Source of the DNA: Dermacentor variabilis
Taxonomy: Eukaryota > Arthropoda > Arachnida > Ixodida > Ixodidae
Length of the DNA stretch: 64,000 bases
Assembly (NCBI RefSeq): GCF_050947875.1
Contig: NC_134572.1
Span: forward strand, 117,900,709 to 117,964,708
Direction of reading: 5' to 3'
Shown: one piece after another, positions 1 through 12,626 of the stretch
Layout: each line of letters starts with the position of its first letter
How positions within the stretch are numbered: position 1 is the stretch's first letter
Translations under genes and position numbers: made by a program
The notes under the pieces: generated by a model
Told to the model about the DNA's origin: nothing
What the model saw: only the letters and a program-made list of their open reading frames with translations
Databases searched by the model: none

Positions 1-3000
1 CCTTAACATAAATTTTGACAATTGCACTATCTTCATTAGTAATAACCAAATCCTTGGTTTAAGTTGGTGCGACTGTGCCACCATCATTGTAAATAATAAA
101 TAAATACCATATGGCTCAGCTGGGAGAAGTTATTGCACTAATTGCTCCCTATGTGAGTCAAGGAGTCCCAGTAAACGCTGCTGTTACATAGCGAGCCTAG
201 AAGACTAAACATGCCCAAGGATTGTGAGCCTGTACAAAGATAACAGACCATTATAGCCCATCTGCGACATCACACAGCATTCACTGTCTAGGCTCTTCAA
301 AGTATGTGCAAAAGCTTTATTAAAAAAGTCTCAAGTAATGCATTTATTGTGCCCTGCCCCCTAGTTATTGCAGGTTATCAAAACCTATATTCAACATGTT
401 TTCAAGTTTAAAACTACTGTAAAATCACTTTGAAGGAGCACTGGAACACCTCTAAGGAGCACTGTAGACAACATACTCGTGTTCACAAAACTATGCTAAG
501 ATATTCGTTCTCGACCATGTACATTGGTGAAAAATTAAATAGAAAGTTTACTGCTCCCACCTGTCATCAGCTACATTTAGTCACTATATATTAAAGTGCA
601 CTGAAGTGATCAACGCTCTGTCAGTTCATTACAATGATATTGGAAGCAAACCAGGTTGTATAAAAGAAAAATACAAGCTCATGCTACATTTGAGGATTTT
701 TTAATAGACATAAGCAAGCATTATGAAAGCAAGTGCAAAGCACAGAGACATGGCTATGATAAGCAATGCACCAGTCCAAGCTAGTGACTCTGGATTGATT
801 AACATTTCAAAGCAGCAACATGTGGACTAAGCGAGGTGCTATAATTGAGGGCTTCAGAGTGGTGCCAACCACTTGGGGACCTATCTTTAACATACACTTA
901 CATTTAATGTGCTGTACACAAGTAATCTTGCATTCTGACCCCACTGGTATGCAACCACCCCGGGCAGGAAAACCTCACAGCCTAGTACTAAGGAGCAGAA
1001 CACACCAATCACTAAGCCAGCACAGCAGGCAACCCAAGCTGAACCAAAGCTACAAGAAAACATTCGATGCAGCATGTGACACTTAAGGGCTTCCCATGTG
1101 TTCAGTTCCTGCACATGCAGCAGCTCCCACCCTTGTTCATGCTTTGGCCAAACAGCCAACCTTTTTAATCTACATGTGTTACTTCAAGCATGGTGCTCTA
1201 TCAAGCGTAATAGATGAGGCAAACAAATAGAACATTTCACACAGCAACCAGATTGCCTGTTCTATGTGCTTGTGCCATCATTTGCGCTGGAATCAGGACT
1301 ATGTGTAAAAAACCTGCTTAAGAGTGTATATCTGAATGTAGATCAAAATATTTGCCTCCTTCACGGTGGCTTATTGCATGTGAAGCGCAAAGGGACTGTG
1401 AGTGAATCAAAACGGAAGAATTAGTTTGGCAACAAGGGAAATGGCTCAACATGCATCAGCTATCCTAACAAGGTTGTTACAGGGCATAGAGGCGCCGAGC
1501 CTTCTGTGACAATATAGTGATATCCTGTTCCCAGTGGCATTTCGCGGTACTACGCAATATCCTGCTGTATATACCAAGCATCCTACAATGTCTCTCAGCA
1601 CTCTTTAATATAAAAATAAGAGGCTCACCACAGTAAAAGAGAAAGAGAATACAATTAACACAAGCATTCACTGCTCAAAGGCATACAATGGTTGCTGGGC
1701 CAACACCTACTGAACACGAAGGGGGGGAAGAACATACTTTTATGACAGTGCTCCTGCAAGGTTTCTATTTTAAAGAAAAGGTGTTCTTTTACTAGGAATG
1801 CTGGTCAGAAGTGTAAATTAAGCTGCTATGATCATCACATGTCTATAGTCACTGAAGATTCATACTGCCTTCACTAGAGGGCTAACTTGCAAGATTTAGT
1901 CAGTGGAAAAGCTGCCTCATTACCGCTATCTCAACTGCTCTAGTTGGTGAAAGCCGAAGAATGCAGAGACAAACACATGACTGGCCAACTTGAAGGTAAT
2001 CTATATAAATTCACCAGCCAATTATGTTCGCTCATTTCTGTGACGTCACAGCGGAGGCTGCGATGTCAAAATACTTGATACGTGCAACTTCGTTCAATAT
2101 CAGCATTACTCCGGAACAGTGTTTTGCAGTGGGGTGGTACACAGGGCAGGAAGGTGCAGCACAGTTTTGTGGGCAGACCCCGCACTGAATTCTTAGGTTG
2201 TCGCAGGGTATAGTGAGTACGTGTATATATACTGACTATAGGCGATGTGCTATATATGATATATAATGGAAGTAAGCTCTTCCACGATATTAGGTTGCCC
2301 AACACAAGATGGCTGACCTATCACAGCATTATGCCTGGTGTAGGTATCTGGGCATGCGGCTCTTATCGCATGACAGTGCTAATGCCCTGTTGCGGGCTAT
2401 TCTCACTGCAGCCAACCTTGTTCATCCATCGCACACTCGAGCGCAGCAGAATAACAGTGCACAGTGCCCCGTCACTTGGTATTTTTTTCATATTTTGCAG
2501 GCTTTTTTTGGAACACGGAAAAAAGGAACACGTGACATAGATCGTGCAGGTAACAATTTATTGAGAGGTTTCTCAAGGTGCTCTACAACTTAGCGCATCA
2601 CACTTGGGTTCTGCAGCCAATACTTAAAAAGTTGATGAATTAAACCTAACTAGTCCATTAGTTAAGGGGAAAATAAAAAATAGCCTGAGTAACTCTAGGC
2701 CAGCGCCAACATTATGCATTCAGTTCAACTCACGTCTGGAGTACCTTTCATTTTTAAAGCTCTGGCTCAAGTTATGTGGGACAACCTGTATAGCAGACAC
2801 CAAGGCATAGCCACTTTGTGCTCAGATTTTCTCAATGCTACGAAGCTACCTCCCTCATTCAACACAGAAAGAGCAACTTGTCACAAGACAGCATTAAGGT
2901 GAGCACATTATATGAGCGGTCACTTCTACGGTTTATAAAGTGACCATGAAGGAGAGCATTAAAAACTAAAACATATGAAAAGTGAGAATGTTTGCAAGGT

Positions 3001-5815
3001 GAATGAAACACCAAAGGGGCCATACTGCAGAAAAGCATCTTACCCAATATAGCAATGTAGTTAAAACAGAGTTAAAGCACCTTGTTGCCCCATTTGGCAC
3101 TTCCAACCCTATGAAAAGCAAGGTTGTAAGGAGAATAGCTGGGCATCATCGGTTATATTGTGAAGCAGGTTACAGCACCCTTCGTTATATACTGCCACCT
3201 TTCACAGACGCACCTCTAACATATATGAACAAGTTGGGAATGTTTCTGCGGGGTTAGCAATGGTAAGACACTCACTCCACAGCTTATTATCCCAATTTTA
3301 AAGAAGGCACATTGTCATTTCTTTTTCATGCGATGACCCATCAAGCCTGGAACTGCTCCGGAAAATCCAATGCGTGCGAAGGTCTTTCTCCACTGGGAAA
3401 TCGCCACACAACCACCTGTGGTACGTGTATCAAGGCTCGGGGGTAATACAAGGACTCGAGTCACACATATCACACGTCACCAGCATTTCGGCGGGCTGGT
3501 ACGTCTGCGGGGCTGACTCATTGCGCTCAGGTGCAAGCGCAAGTTAACTATTCGCGATAACCCGTTCAGTGCTTGGCTATCAACACCATAGTTGACGGAC
3601 GGCGTAGGTTGCCTGAACATGAGCCACGCTGAGTAGCTGCAGTCCTAAGAAACAAGCATACGTGCGGTACCCGAAATACTTTAACCACTACTCTAAAGCA
3701 GACGACGATGGTACATTGGGGCAATTTCAAGAGTTCACTAGTCCCAAGTTCTTCACGTCGAGCATTTCCTAAAACTACGACCTGCAAGTTGCCGAGATCT
3801 CACAATGCACGTGTGGTCAAACCCAGAAGTAAAAACCGGAACGCATGGCAACGCTGTTACTGTCCGGGCCTCCGCATCACCACACCGAAGAATCAAAATA
3901 TATTACGGTTGAACATGCACGTCCATTACGGTTACGTGCCCGGTAATCAATTTAGCCGATGCTCAGCGCGAAAGAAAAAAAAAACGAAGAAAAACTAAAA
4001 GTATACGTGCTCCTAGTGGAAAGACGGTCCCTGTGTTTATGCTGTGTACGCCAGACACTACGTGAACAGATATCGAACTTACATTCTGGATATTTTCCGT
4101 ACTGCCTCTTCGCAAAAAAAAAAGAGAGAGAGAAAGGGTGAGAAGAAAGGTCGTCATTATGCGCTACAACAAAGCCTCCTCGGGTCTAAAATTTTCCAGC
4201 GCAGCTCTCGGACGATGATGTCCGAACTGTTCGGATCGGAAACGCAGCTAAGCAGTCAACACACCTCAATGTGCCGTACCCAAATTTACGCACGGTATTC
4301 TGCCTTTTCAACAGACATAGAACAAGGCAGAGCGACCGTGAAAAACGATACTGGAATGTTTCTAGTGCTGCAGATCATACCCGAAGGGTTACGACAATGG
4401 AATCATAACCCCGAGGTGTCTTCCTACAGACTTGCAAGACAGGCCGAGCGCCGCTAGGCCTACCCCCACAGGCACCAACTCGGCATAGTATGAATGAAAA
4501 CTCTGCAGTGGGGTCATATTTAGCATTTTCCCGCAGTTATTCGCGCTCAGAGCGTCTTTCGCAACCCTTCCATATTAGGAGAAATTTAAAAACGGGACGA
4601 GGGAACTTACAAAATTGGACGCAAAATTGCGATCACAGCAGAGAAATCCTGTGCGCTCCCCCGAAGTAAGGAATGATGATACCGGTGTTGGAAGGCTCGT
4701 CGACCTAGAGGGGCCGTCGGTCTGAAGAATGAAATCCAGGGTTATGAAATCGATTATTCGTTTGATAAGGATGCATCTCCACTAATAACTTAAAATTAAA
4801 AGTCCCTCCGGAATTTGTTTTAAACTGGCCCTGCCGAGCCGCACGTCCCACCTACGGCCATGCTGATTGCCGACGGCCAAAACCGACGACGTCACGAAAA
4901 CACGAATGCAGCTGATGCAGCCGCATATTAGTGGTGACGTCACTGTTGCAGCGCGGGTTTATTTGAATTTTTTTAACAGAACAAGCTCGTATCGATCTTC
5001 TTTCCTTTCCGTATTATTACTTGCACCCTTCTACGAAAGATCATTTATCGTGCAAAGAAGAAGACGCCGATGGGATCTGGAGTTCTGTGCATACCAAGAC
5101 GGTTTCCTTCTCGAAATATGAGCGAGCAACGACCAGTCTGAATAGCTAGAATAGAACGGAAATGTTTGAACTGCCTGGTGCAGGCGTCGTGCACAATTCC
5201 TGCAAGCCCATTCGCACCATGTGAAGGCAGTGACGCGCCGGTTCAGCACGACTAAGAACTGGTACTGAACTGTATTGAATTAGTTCAGGGTCGGTTCCAC
5301 CCCAGAGAGAACTGGCACTAAGCTCGGCGAGAACTAGTTCATGAAACGAAAGAGCGTATCCATTCGCATATAACGTTGTTTCAGTTCACCTATAGTGATT
5401 GCGCTGCGCAGAAATCTATTAGAGTTTGCGAAAGTTCGAAAGAACGAGAAGTGTGTGCAATCGCGCATGAAAAGCTTCCTGTAGTGCATACACAGCCCAC
5501 GGGCTGGGCGGGAAGGTTAAGTGCACAGAGAATATGTTTAATGCTTCGTTTCCAAATGGCCTACCTTGCGCTTCCTCGGAAGTGTCAGCACCGAGTGCCT
5601 CTAAAAGCGCCGTGCGACCGAAGGCATTCGCATTCGCTGCGTCGAAAGCACCGGCAGCGCCAGTACAGTGCAGCGAGAGATGCCTTATTGGCGCCATGCG
5701 CGCAGCGCTCGATTCGATCACGCGGGCAAACAGTTAAGGCGCGTTTATGATTTTTCGCACAACCATGCATCACGTGGCTGTCGGCCCAATTTTACCTGCC
5801 GTGAAGAGTAGATAA
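1..5815. other. No supportable gene; low-repeat stretch
   Basis: I found no recognisable protein motif, RNA gene or dispersed repeat here. The first 3 kb is AT-rich and the rest is more mixed. Open frames are 60-137 codons with no family resemblance. Short oligo-A and oligo-T runs occur near 3970 and 4114. A sequence with the AAGATGGC core lies near 2305, a motif common in 5' regions of metazoan genes, but no convincing coding frame follows. The stretch could be intron or UTR of a gene outside the window; the sequence alone does not say. Confidence 0.4.
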
Positions 5816-5816
5816 A

Positions 5817-5862
5817 CGCGCGTGCGTGCGTGTGTATGTGTGTGTGCGTGTGTGTGCGCGCG
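5817..5862. repeat. Impure GT/GC microsatellite
   Basis: An alternating purine-pyrimidine tract of GTGCGT, GTGTGT and GCGCGC units, about 46 bp and impure. It lies just beyond the 3' end of the decayed LINE that follows on the minus strand. Confidence 0.7.
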
Positions 5863-5947
5863 CATACGCATTATAGCACACACGAGACGTGCGATTGTTA
5901 GATTGTAACGTGCGATATATGTTCGTGACTCAAATACTCGGTTGATC

Positions 5948-6184
5948 TCACGTCGAAAAAAATAACCACATCATATGTTCGCGGATTACTAAAGTGCATG
6001 CTCTGATGGTAATAAATGTGGATGAAATGGTGTTAGTGTTTTGTATCGTTCGTGAAAATAATTCTGTCTTTCTTTTTCGAGCGCCGGACATGTGATTAGA
6101 ATGTGATTCACAGTGAGAATTAAGTTCCTTGCAATGTTCACCCTCCACTTCTCTTTCCCCTCTTAGTAAGAAATTGTGAGTCAA
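5948..6184 (-). pseudogene. C-terminal remnant of the LINE ORF
   Basis: The frame opens with THNFLLRGE and continues to a stretch ending in NHMSGARKRKTELF. In related tick and insect elements this position holds a Cys-rich tail with the pattern T-H-x-x-L-L ... C-x-x-C ... H-I-L-x-x-C. Here the cysteines are largely lost. Identity is inferred from position 3' of the RNase H fragment plus the T-H-x-F-L-L-R-G-E start. Confidence 0.55.
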
Positions 6185-6320
6185 TTGCGTGTGTCATATA
6201 CGAAGACGACATAAAATTACTTCGATGAAGCGTTCTTGGTGGCAACACAACTTCCACGCTTGTAGAATAGGTTTAACAGTTTGGGAGTTTGTTGTGTACC
6301 CTGGAGTCCCACTGCTCCTG

Positions 6321-6662
6321 TCATTTTGAGTCGAATACTGTGCGACATCTCTGTGTACAATCCTTGAAAGGTACCGTCATACTTACTGGTGTTTTGTGTG
6401 CCGCCGTTGCCGCTAATTTATCTGCTCTTTCGTTTCCTGGGACACCAGTATGGCTTGGCAAGCGTATTACTTTGCCGTGTTCCTCTGCTCTTCGCGGTAT
6501 CCGCAAGATGTCTCCTAGAAAACGTTCATATTCAGATTTTAGATGTAGGGCCTTTATTGCACTTAAGGAATCTGTGTACATAACTGCCCTTTTGTAATTC
6601 CCTGATACTACTTTCTTTTACAGCTGTAAACAAGGCACATACTTCAGCTGTAAAAACGGAGA
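6321..6662 (-). pseudogene. RNase H domain fragment of the LINE
   Basis: Upstream part (about 6662-6580) reads TAEVCALFTAVKESSI in one frame. After a frameshift the sequence continues as YTDSLSAIKAL and then LPSHTGVPGNERADKLA. AE-x-x-A and TDS carry two of the catalytic acidic residues of RNase H, and the H-x-G-x-x-GNE-x-AD block carries the last. The residues are well preserved although the frame is broken, so the insertion is old but not ancient. Confidence 0.8.
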
Positions 6663-7126
6663 CAAAAAGTGGTAGTCTAATGCGAGATTCCAAGGGTTTG
6701 GATACTACGGTGCTTCCAGTATGTTTTTGTGTTTTTGGTGGCCATCCGTATAGAATTCAATATAGTCATTATATTTTTCTTGTAGTGCTAGGAAATCCTG
6801 CGCGTAATGTGCTCACGCAGTGTTTCTTTCTTTTTTTGATGCATCAGGGCAAAGTCGCATATATGTGCGAAATCCCACCATGGAGCTAATCTGTTCGGTG
6901 TTTGGGCAACGCTGAGAGCCTCGTTTGGTATGTGTTAGTCTTGGCATATATCTCTTCAAACCGGAGATAAAGTGGTCTTATGGCATGCGGTTTATTTGTG
7001 TAGTGTATCCTGTTCGTGAGATGAGAAACAATGGTGTGGTATATACGATTCGGTTTAGCTCCGCAGTCTTTAGGTCATAGGAGACTGTGAGCCAGGATCT
7101 TCGGTATTCCAGGCAACGTTCCTCGC

Positions 7127-7495
7127 TCACGCGGCGTATAAAATTTCGACGGGTGAAGTTCTATACGCACCAGTTGCCAAGCGTAGTCCGTGATTATGTA
7201 CGGGATCGAGGCGTTTGAGATAGGACTGCATCGCTGACCCATAAACTGTGCAGCCGTAGTCAAGTGTGCTGCGCACGACAGAGCTGTAAATACGTAAAAG
7301 GCGCATTCGGTCGGAACCCCACAGTTTCCATGGTAGAACTATCAGGATGTTAAGCGCCTTGTTCACCTTCTTTTTTACGCTGTTAATAGGGGCAATGTAG
7401 TTTAATTTACCCTCAAAAACCAGTTCCCGAAACTTATGTTCTGGTTTAAGTGGTAGTGAGCTTCCATTTAATTTCAGAACAGGACCCGAGTTCAA
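7127..7495 (-). pseudogene. Post-RT (thumb/connection) region of the LINE
   Basis: The 122-codon frame contains NGSSLPLKPEHKFRELVFEG, then LRIYSSVVRSTLDYGCTVYG, SYLKRLDPVHNHGLRLATGA and FRTSPVE-like YRTSPVEILYA. The L-D-Y-G...L.L.GA.RTSP.E.L pattern is characteristic of the segment between RT and RNase H in Jockey-type and related elements. A conserved cysteine position in the linker reads as other residues. The frame runs on past 7127 only out of phase. Confidence 0.75.
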
Positions 7496-7532
7496 GCCGC
7501 GCTTCTGAGAAAACAGAACGGTGACGGATTTT

Positions 7533-7805
7533 TTAGTAGAAAAAAATAAAACTAGTTTGATCTGCCCACTTTGTCAGTTTGTTAATGGTTAACTGGAGCT
7601 GGTTTTCACACGTGAGTATACTTGAGGCACGGCATGCAATTTGAAGGTGGTCAACATACAACGAATGCGCAATGGAAGGCGGAATGACTGTGCTTACTGA
7701 ATTCATTTTCACCGCGAAAAGCGTTGTGCTTAAAATGCAACCCTGTGGCACGCCATTTTCTTGCACGAATACACGCGAAAGTGCGGAGCCCAAACGTGCC
7801 TGAAA
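7533..7805 (-). pseudogene. Reverse transcriptase fragment of the LINE
   Basis: The frame reads ...FQARLGSALSRV... then the RT motif NGVPQG (about 7757-7740), followed by CILSTTLFAV and, near 7658-7647, YVDH where an active RT has Y-x-D-D. The second catalytic aspartate is therefore replaced by histidine. The frame ends at 7533 after KWADQTSF. The downstream homology continues in another frame, so a frameshift separates the pieces. NGVPQG and the Y-x-D-D box are RT motifs 4 and 5 of non-LTR elements. Confidence 0.8.
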
Positions 7806-7929
7806 ACTTCATCCCCCTCCCCATTTCCTGTTGACACCAAGTTTGTTACTCAAACAGACCGTGCCTCATTTCTTCTACTAGTTACGTGGTGCGGCAGACT
7901 CCGCTTATATCCTCCTATCGTCAACTAGA

Positions 7930-8345
7930 ATACGGCAAAATCTCGATTTAATGAAACCCGATTTTAAGAAAGCACTGATTTAACGAAGTGATTTCGATTC
8001 TCCGCCCCATCACAGATTCATAAAGCTCAAAGCGTGAAACCTCGAATCACTGAAGTGGAACACAACAACCGCCCGATGTAAGTTTCTTTCATCCTTTGTT
8101 TTTTTTTTCTTCCTCTCTTTGCTTTTTCTTTTCTTTTTTTTCCTTCCTTGTGGTGGACGGGTGACCGAGAAAATGTATTTGTATGCCGTGTTTCAGTTTA
8201 GGCGACCTGTTAGAAAAGACGCGCTCAACGCGGGCCCACAGCGTACGATAATATAATAACCAACGTTATTCGCATGATTGTTTCAATGTAACGAAGTCCT
8301 CGATTTAACGAAATGATTATCGGGTCTAATCATCTCCGTTAAACT
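7930..8345. repeat. Dispersed repeat rich in TTTAACGAA
   Basis: TTTAATGAA, TTTAACGAA and related words occur at 7948-7990 and again at 8295-8320. A pyrimidine-rich stretch and unique-looking sequence lie between them. Terminal sequences with GATTTAACGAA are common in arthropod pogo/Tigger-type elements, so a decayed member is possible. Both ends lie in the same orientation here, which does not fit simple terminal inverted repeats. Confidence 0.35.
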
Positions 8346-8607
8346 GTGGCATGACTGCGCCGATCACATTTGCGCTCTGCTCTGTAAACAATTTTGCAGC
8401 CTCCAGGTCCCTTATCGCGTCGCACGTGTTGATCACATACGACCTCGCCATTTTCACCAACCGCAATCAAAGCTTAACAGCGTCGTTATTTATACATATG
8501 TGCGCCTCAAGCCTCGTGACCACGTGGGACAAAAACATCGCAACATTCCTGACGTCGGAGATAGGGTGTCCTAATAGGCCGAGGTCACCATGCACTTTCA
8601 CAGCGCA

Positions 8608-8796
<189 letters not shown>

Positions 8797-9339
8797 CCTC
8801 AGTATACGTATACGCCGGCCGAGGAGCTTCAGTGAAACCCCACTCCGCTGGTTCGGACGCGAAATAAAACAATGGGCTGCCGCTGCGTGGGGGGCGCACG
8901 CATCAACCGAACGCCGGAGGCGACCAGACGTGGCGCAGGAGGAACAGGATGCCGATGCCAAGCGACGACGTCGACAAAACCCAACAGTTCAAAAGCGCAA
9001 AGCGGTCGCACACATCGTGCCCGTGCCGTGAGCATGCCGCACACTATACGGGAACGCGAGGTCGACAGAAAGGCGACAATGCCGACAAGAAAGACCCTGT
9101 AGTTCTAACCTATACTGCTCGCGGTCGTCTAGTTCTCTACGTTCGTGTGTCTACACGTATACCACACCACGCGTGCTTATACTTAGTCGGCTTGTGTTTA
9201 GTGCAATTAATTCTGTCGCTATACAGCTAGGGGTCTCACACTACGTGTAATATTTCAACGTGTTGCCATCGCATTCACGTCGCTTGGCCTACATGGTGAA
9301 ACTGATTTCTTAAATAAATAATTCAGTAAAGTTGTCCAG

Positions 9340-9475
9340 TGGTCGGATTCGAACAGAGAGCCTCTGGCACAGAAGCCCTAAGCGGTAACCATTTCAATAC
9401 TGACGCTTTTTATTTTTTTGCACAACGGCGTGCCTCAAGAACACGTCGTAGTTTTGGCATGTAAAACGAAGGGAA
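9340..9475. repeat. SINE fragments (mosaic)
   Basis: At 9340-9400 the minus strand reads as a tRNA-like 3' half with the B-box-like GTTCGAATCC. At about 9418-9470 the plus strand resembles the 3' end of the common tick SINE in this window (GGCGTGCCTCA ... TTTTGGCATGTAAAAC). The two pieces point in opposite directions, so this is a mosaic of two truncated insertions. Confidence 0.45.
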
Positions 9476-10010
9476 TTGTTTAAAATTAATTAACACGTCA
9501 TCATACGCCAAAATATGGGTCGATACCGAAAATGGTGCCGTCTGACGCTCCTCCTGCTTCTGTCCCCCGGGGGGGGTGGGGGGGTGAATGCGCCCCTGTC
9601 TCACCTCAGACTCGCTCAGGGAGAGTTTCTCTTTCATCGACTTAAGGTTGAATAACCTTCCAATTTTTTTGTCTGTTCTCGCCTATCCGGCATTTCGCGA
9701 TACCTGCTGCGCAGGAGAAAGAAGGAGAGGATTTGAAGGGAAGGGGTAGTTCTCGGCTTTTTCTTCTTTTTCTTTTTTTTAGGGGGGGGGGTCGGTATTG
9801 TCCGGTCCCTACTGGACGGGGTGTTAGCGAGTAGGGTGTCTACACTCGTGCGCATGGGTGCCATGACTCTATTCCTGTATTCTGTGCGTTGCCATGACTG
9901 CTGTATTCCGAGTATACCCGGGCTCAAGGAAACCTGGAGGGGAAAGGCTGAGGTTTTCGAGCGAGCTTAAAAGGAGGTTGAGGGTGCCTTTCTTCAATTT
10001 CGCTCTTCCT

Positions 10011-10287
10011 CAGTAGCGTAGCCAGTGGAGGTGGAGTGGCGGGGGTTGTCACACCGGGCACCGTCCCTACCCCCCCTCTCCGTAAAAATTTCTGCGTAAG
10101 CATGCACAACACCACTTAAATTATGTGGTATTGGCATGCAGCCTGCTTCTCTCCTGCACCCCCCTCCCCACTTTACACCCAATTTGTCACTGTCACTCTC
10201 CACGTCTCCGGTGAAGTTCGTTTCCCCCACCTCCCCCGTTGCCCCCGCACCCGTGAAAAAAAAAAAGGAATTCTGGCTATGACACTG
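10011..10287. mobile_element. Short foldback/MITE-like element with GTAGCCAG termini
   Basis: The left end reads CAGTAGCGTAGCCAG (10011-10025). The right end (10273-10287) is its imperfect reverse complement, CTGGCTATGACACTG. The interior is rich in C and G runs. The outermost copy-to-copy repeat CAGTGGCGTAGCCAGG followed by G runs is widespread in invertebrate genomes, which is the basis for calling this a non-autonomous element. No coding sequence is present. A target-site duplication was not clear. Confidence 0.5.
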
Positions 10288-10859
10288 TTCCTACTGCACT
10301 CCACACCCTGTTTGTCACGGTTTAGTGACAAACATGTTTATTCGTCGCGGTTGTCCTTCATCCTGCTAACGACAACTCCCGGCACCCGCGGTGGCGTAGT
10401 GCAACTAGTGGTGTGGTGGCACCGTTGACCTCCTGCGATGGGCTGCAGAATCCAAACCACCAGGAAGAAGATGCGAACGGCTCTTTATTCACGTTTGCAG
10501 GCTGCTTCGACCTTGAGTGCTGACTTCGGCTTGAACATCATGATGACGTCTGGATGCCGGGTCAGCCCATAGTGACGTAACGTACCCACCTGTAATAACA
10601 GCAAAGAGGCACAGGTCGATCGGTTGGGATCGCCACCTGCAGCGCGCTATTTCTTCATGTCTGGGATGTTTATTCAACAGCTGAAATGAAACAGCCATGC
10701 AGTTGCGTATGCGCAGCACATCTTCCTGGGCATTTGTTTGAGAGGCGTCAATCGACAGCATCAGGGCTGCGCAAAGATACTATGCAATTGTATCATGACA
10801 CGACAGAAGATACTCGGGCAACAACTATATGAGTATACTAACAAGTATACTTTCCATTT

Positions 10860-11006
<147 letters not shown>

Positions 11007-12085
11007 AGCAGCAAACACGTGTGCACAAAAATATTTGCTTGGAAATGTCTTAACTCTGCCCAACCTTGTTTCATTTCAACGAAATGTCTTGGTATCTAAA
11101 AATTTTGTCTCTCGTGCTAAAAGTATAGTATTTTCATTCCGAAACAATTTACTGGGGTTGCTTTAGCTGCTTAATATGAGAGCTCTTTATACGCGCGCTG
11201 CGCTGCCAGCGGTTCCTGCTTTTCTAACTTATGGGGGTCGCTGCTCTGCTTGCCGTCCAGCTAGCAGGTCGTCATCTAATTACAAGAAAGTCAACAAGAA
11301 GCCTCTGCACGATGGCGAAAATACCGCTGTGGAGTTTAACCTTCTCCACAAACATGTTACCGTTTACACAATACCGGATCGCCGGACAGCTGTACAGCAG
11401 CAACAACGATGGTACAGCAAAAAAAAATGAATTTGGCGCATCGAGTATACAGAGAGCAGATAAAGCTCTAATCACCTTTCATAGTCTACTTACCTGCTGG
11501 CGTAAAGCGTTCGTTAGCGACGTATTCATTGACGTGCAATCGTTTTACTATTTTTCTTCTACAAAAAAAAAAAAAAAACTTGCGCAGCCCAAAATACGTT
11601 TCACACGTATACTGTAGTGACACAAAGCGTCGCAGGATGCCTCCGTTATTCACAACACTGCCACTTGTAGCCCCGATTACCCGGTAAGTTGTAACAGTGA
11701 GAAAGTTAAGGGTGGGCTAAAAGAAAGTAAAATACACCTAAGTAAAATATAAAGGCGCTTCCGTATAACAGAACTACAGTTAATACATAGACACACGATG
11801 CAGGCGAAACCACTAGTAAATATCTCATTTAAGCATGAAGTATCGTCAAGTTAACGTCAAGTTAAGTTAAGGTACCTGTTAAGGTCAGACAATAGAAAAT
11901 TCAGTGCCTGAGCAAAATAGCTTATAACGGCGCGTATGGGCGCTCTTGAGAAAAACGGAGTACTTGACCCCCCCCCCCCATTATAAAGTTACTACAAAAA
12001 AAAAAAATGTCGCAGCGATTTTTTTTTTTTTTAGTTCAGCCAACGTTTATTGTGACGCGCGGTGATGTTGCGATAGCAGTATCTT

Positions 12086-12210
12086 GTATCTTAAGATACA
12101 TGATAAATTCTTTTGTGTATCGGAAATACAGATACTGATACACGTCTTGCTAGACGTGTCGTGATAAAGATACAAGATACCCAAAGACTATCTAAGATAG
12201 TATCTAAATG
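12086..12210. repeat. GATAC/GTATC-rich self-complementary repeat
   Basis: Starts with the perfect palindrome GTATCTTAAGATAC (12086-12099) and continues with repeated GATAC, GTATC and AGATAC words up to 12210, including the hairpin CACGTCTTGCTAGACGTGTC. It looks like a degenerate tandem repeat related to the one left of 10885. Confidence 0.5.
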
Positions 12211-12395
12211 CATGCATCTTCGACACTGCCAGAGTCCTTCCATGTTTCTGACACTGCCCAACACTGGACGGCATGCACGAATACGAATGTACAATTCTGT
12301 TGCCAGATGGCGCCGCAGTTGCTCAGATGAAAAGCTCACGGTGTACAGCTAACATGCCGTTTTCTATTGGGTGTGCGTGCAAGAATGTAAATAAC

Positions 12396-12424
12396 TAAAT
12401 AAATAAATAAATAAATAAATAAAT
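12396..12424. repeat. (AAAT)n microsatellite
   Basis: About seven AAAT units, pure. Confidence 0.9.
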
Positions 12425-12509
12425 GCAACATTACTTAAACCCGTTCTCATTTTTATCCCCATAACCCGCCATGTTAACAATCAGGATCGGGGTGGTAGAA
12501 CGTATAACT

Positions 12510-12626
12510 CGAACTTTGCGGAGAAATGTATTGGCGTTCCAGTTACTTCTGTGCTTGAATGCATAAAACGACGTTTGGTATGAAATAAACTGGAACGTCA
12601 ATGCATATTTTCCCGCAAAGTTCGGG
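12510..12626. repeat. Imperfect inverted repeat, arms of about 37-41 bp
   Basis: Left arm 12510-12546 and right arm 12586-12626 are reverse complements with a few mismatches (CGAACTTTGCGG ... GGCGTTCCAGTT against AACTGGAACG ... CCCGCAAAGTTCG). About 40 bp separate them. This predicts a long hairpin in RNA and may be the core of a small foldback element. No coding potential. Confidence 0.65.

Larger units (their letters stand above)
5948..7805 (-). mobile_element. Decayed 5'-truncated non-LTR (Jockey-like) retrotransposon
   Basis: Read on the minus strand, the order is reverse transcriptase palm fragment (7805-7533), post-RT region (7495-7127), RNase H fragment (about 6660-6321) and a Cys/His-poor C-terminal remnant (6184-5948). 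This is the normal 5'-to-3' order of a Jockey-group ORF2 that carries RNase H. Frames shift several times and stops interrupt the coding potential, so the copy is dead. Homology starts abruptly near 7805, inside the RT domain, which is the usual 5' truncation of LINE insertions. The apurinic endonuclease and N-terminal RT are absent. I did not identify a poly-A tail or target-site duplication. The clade call rests on motif style and needs a search. Confidence 0.75.
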
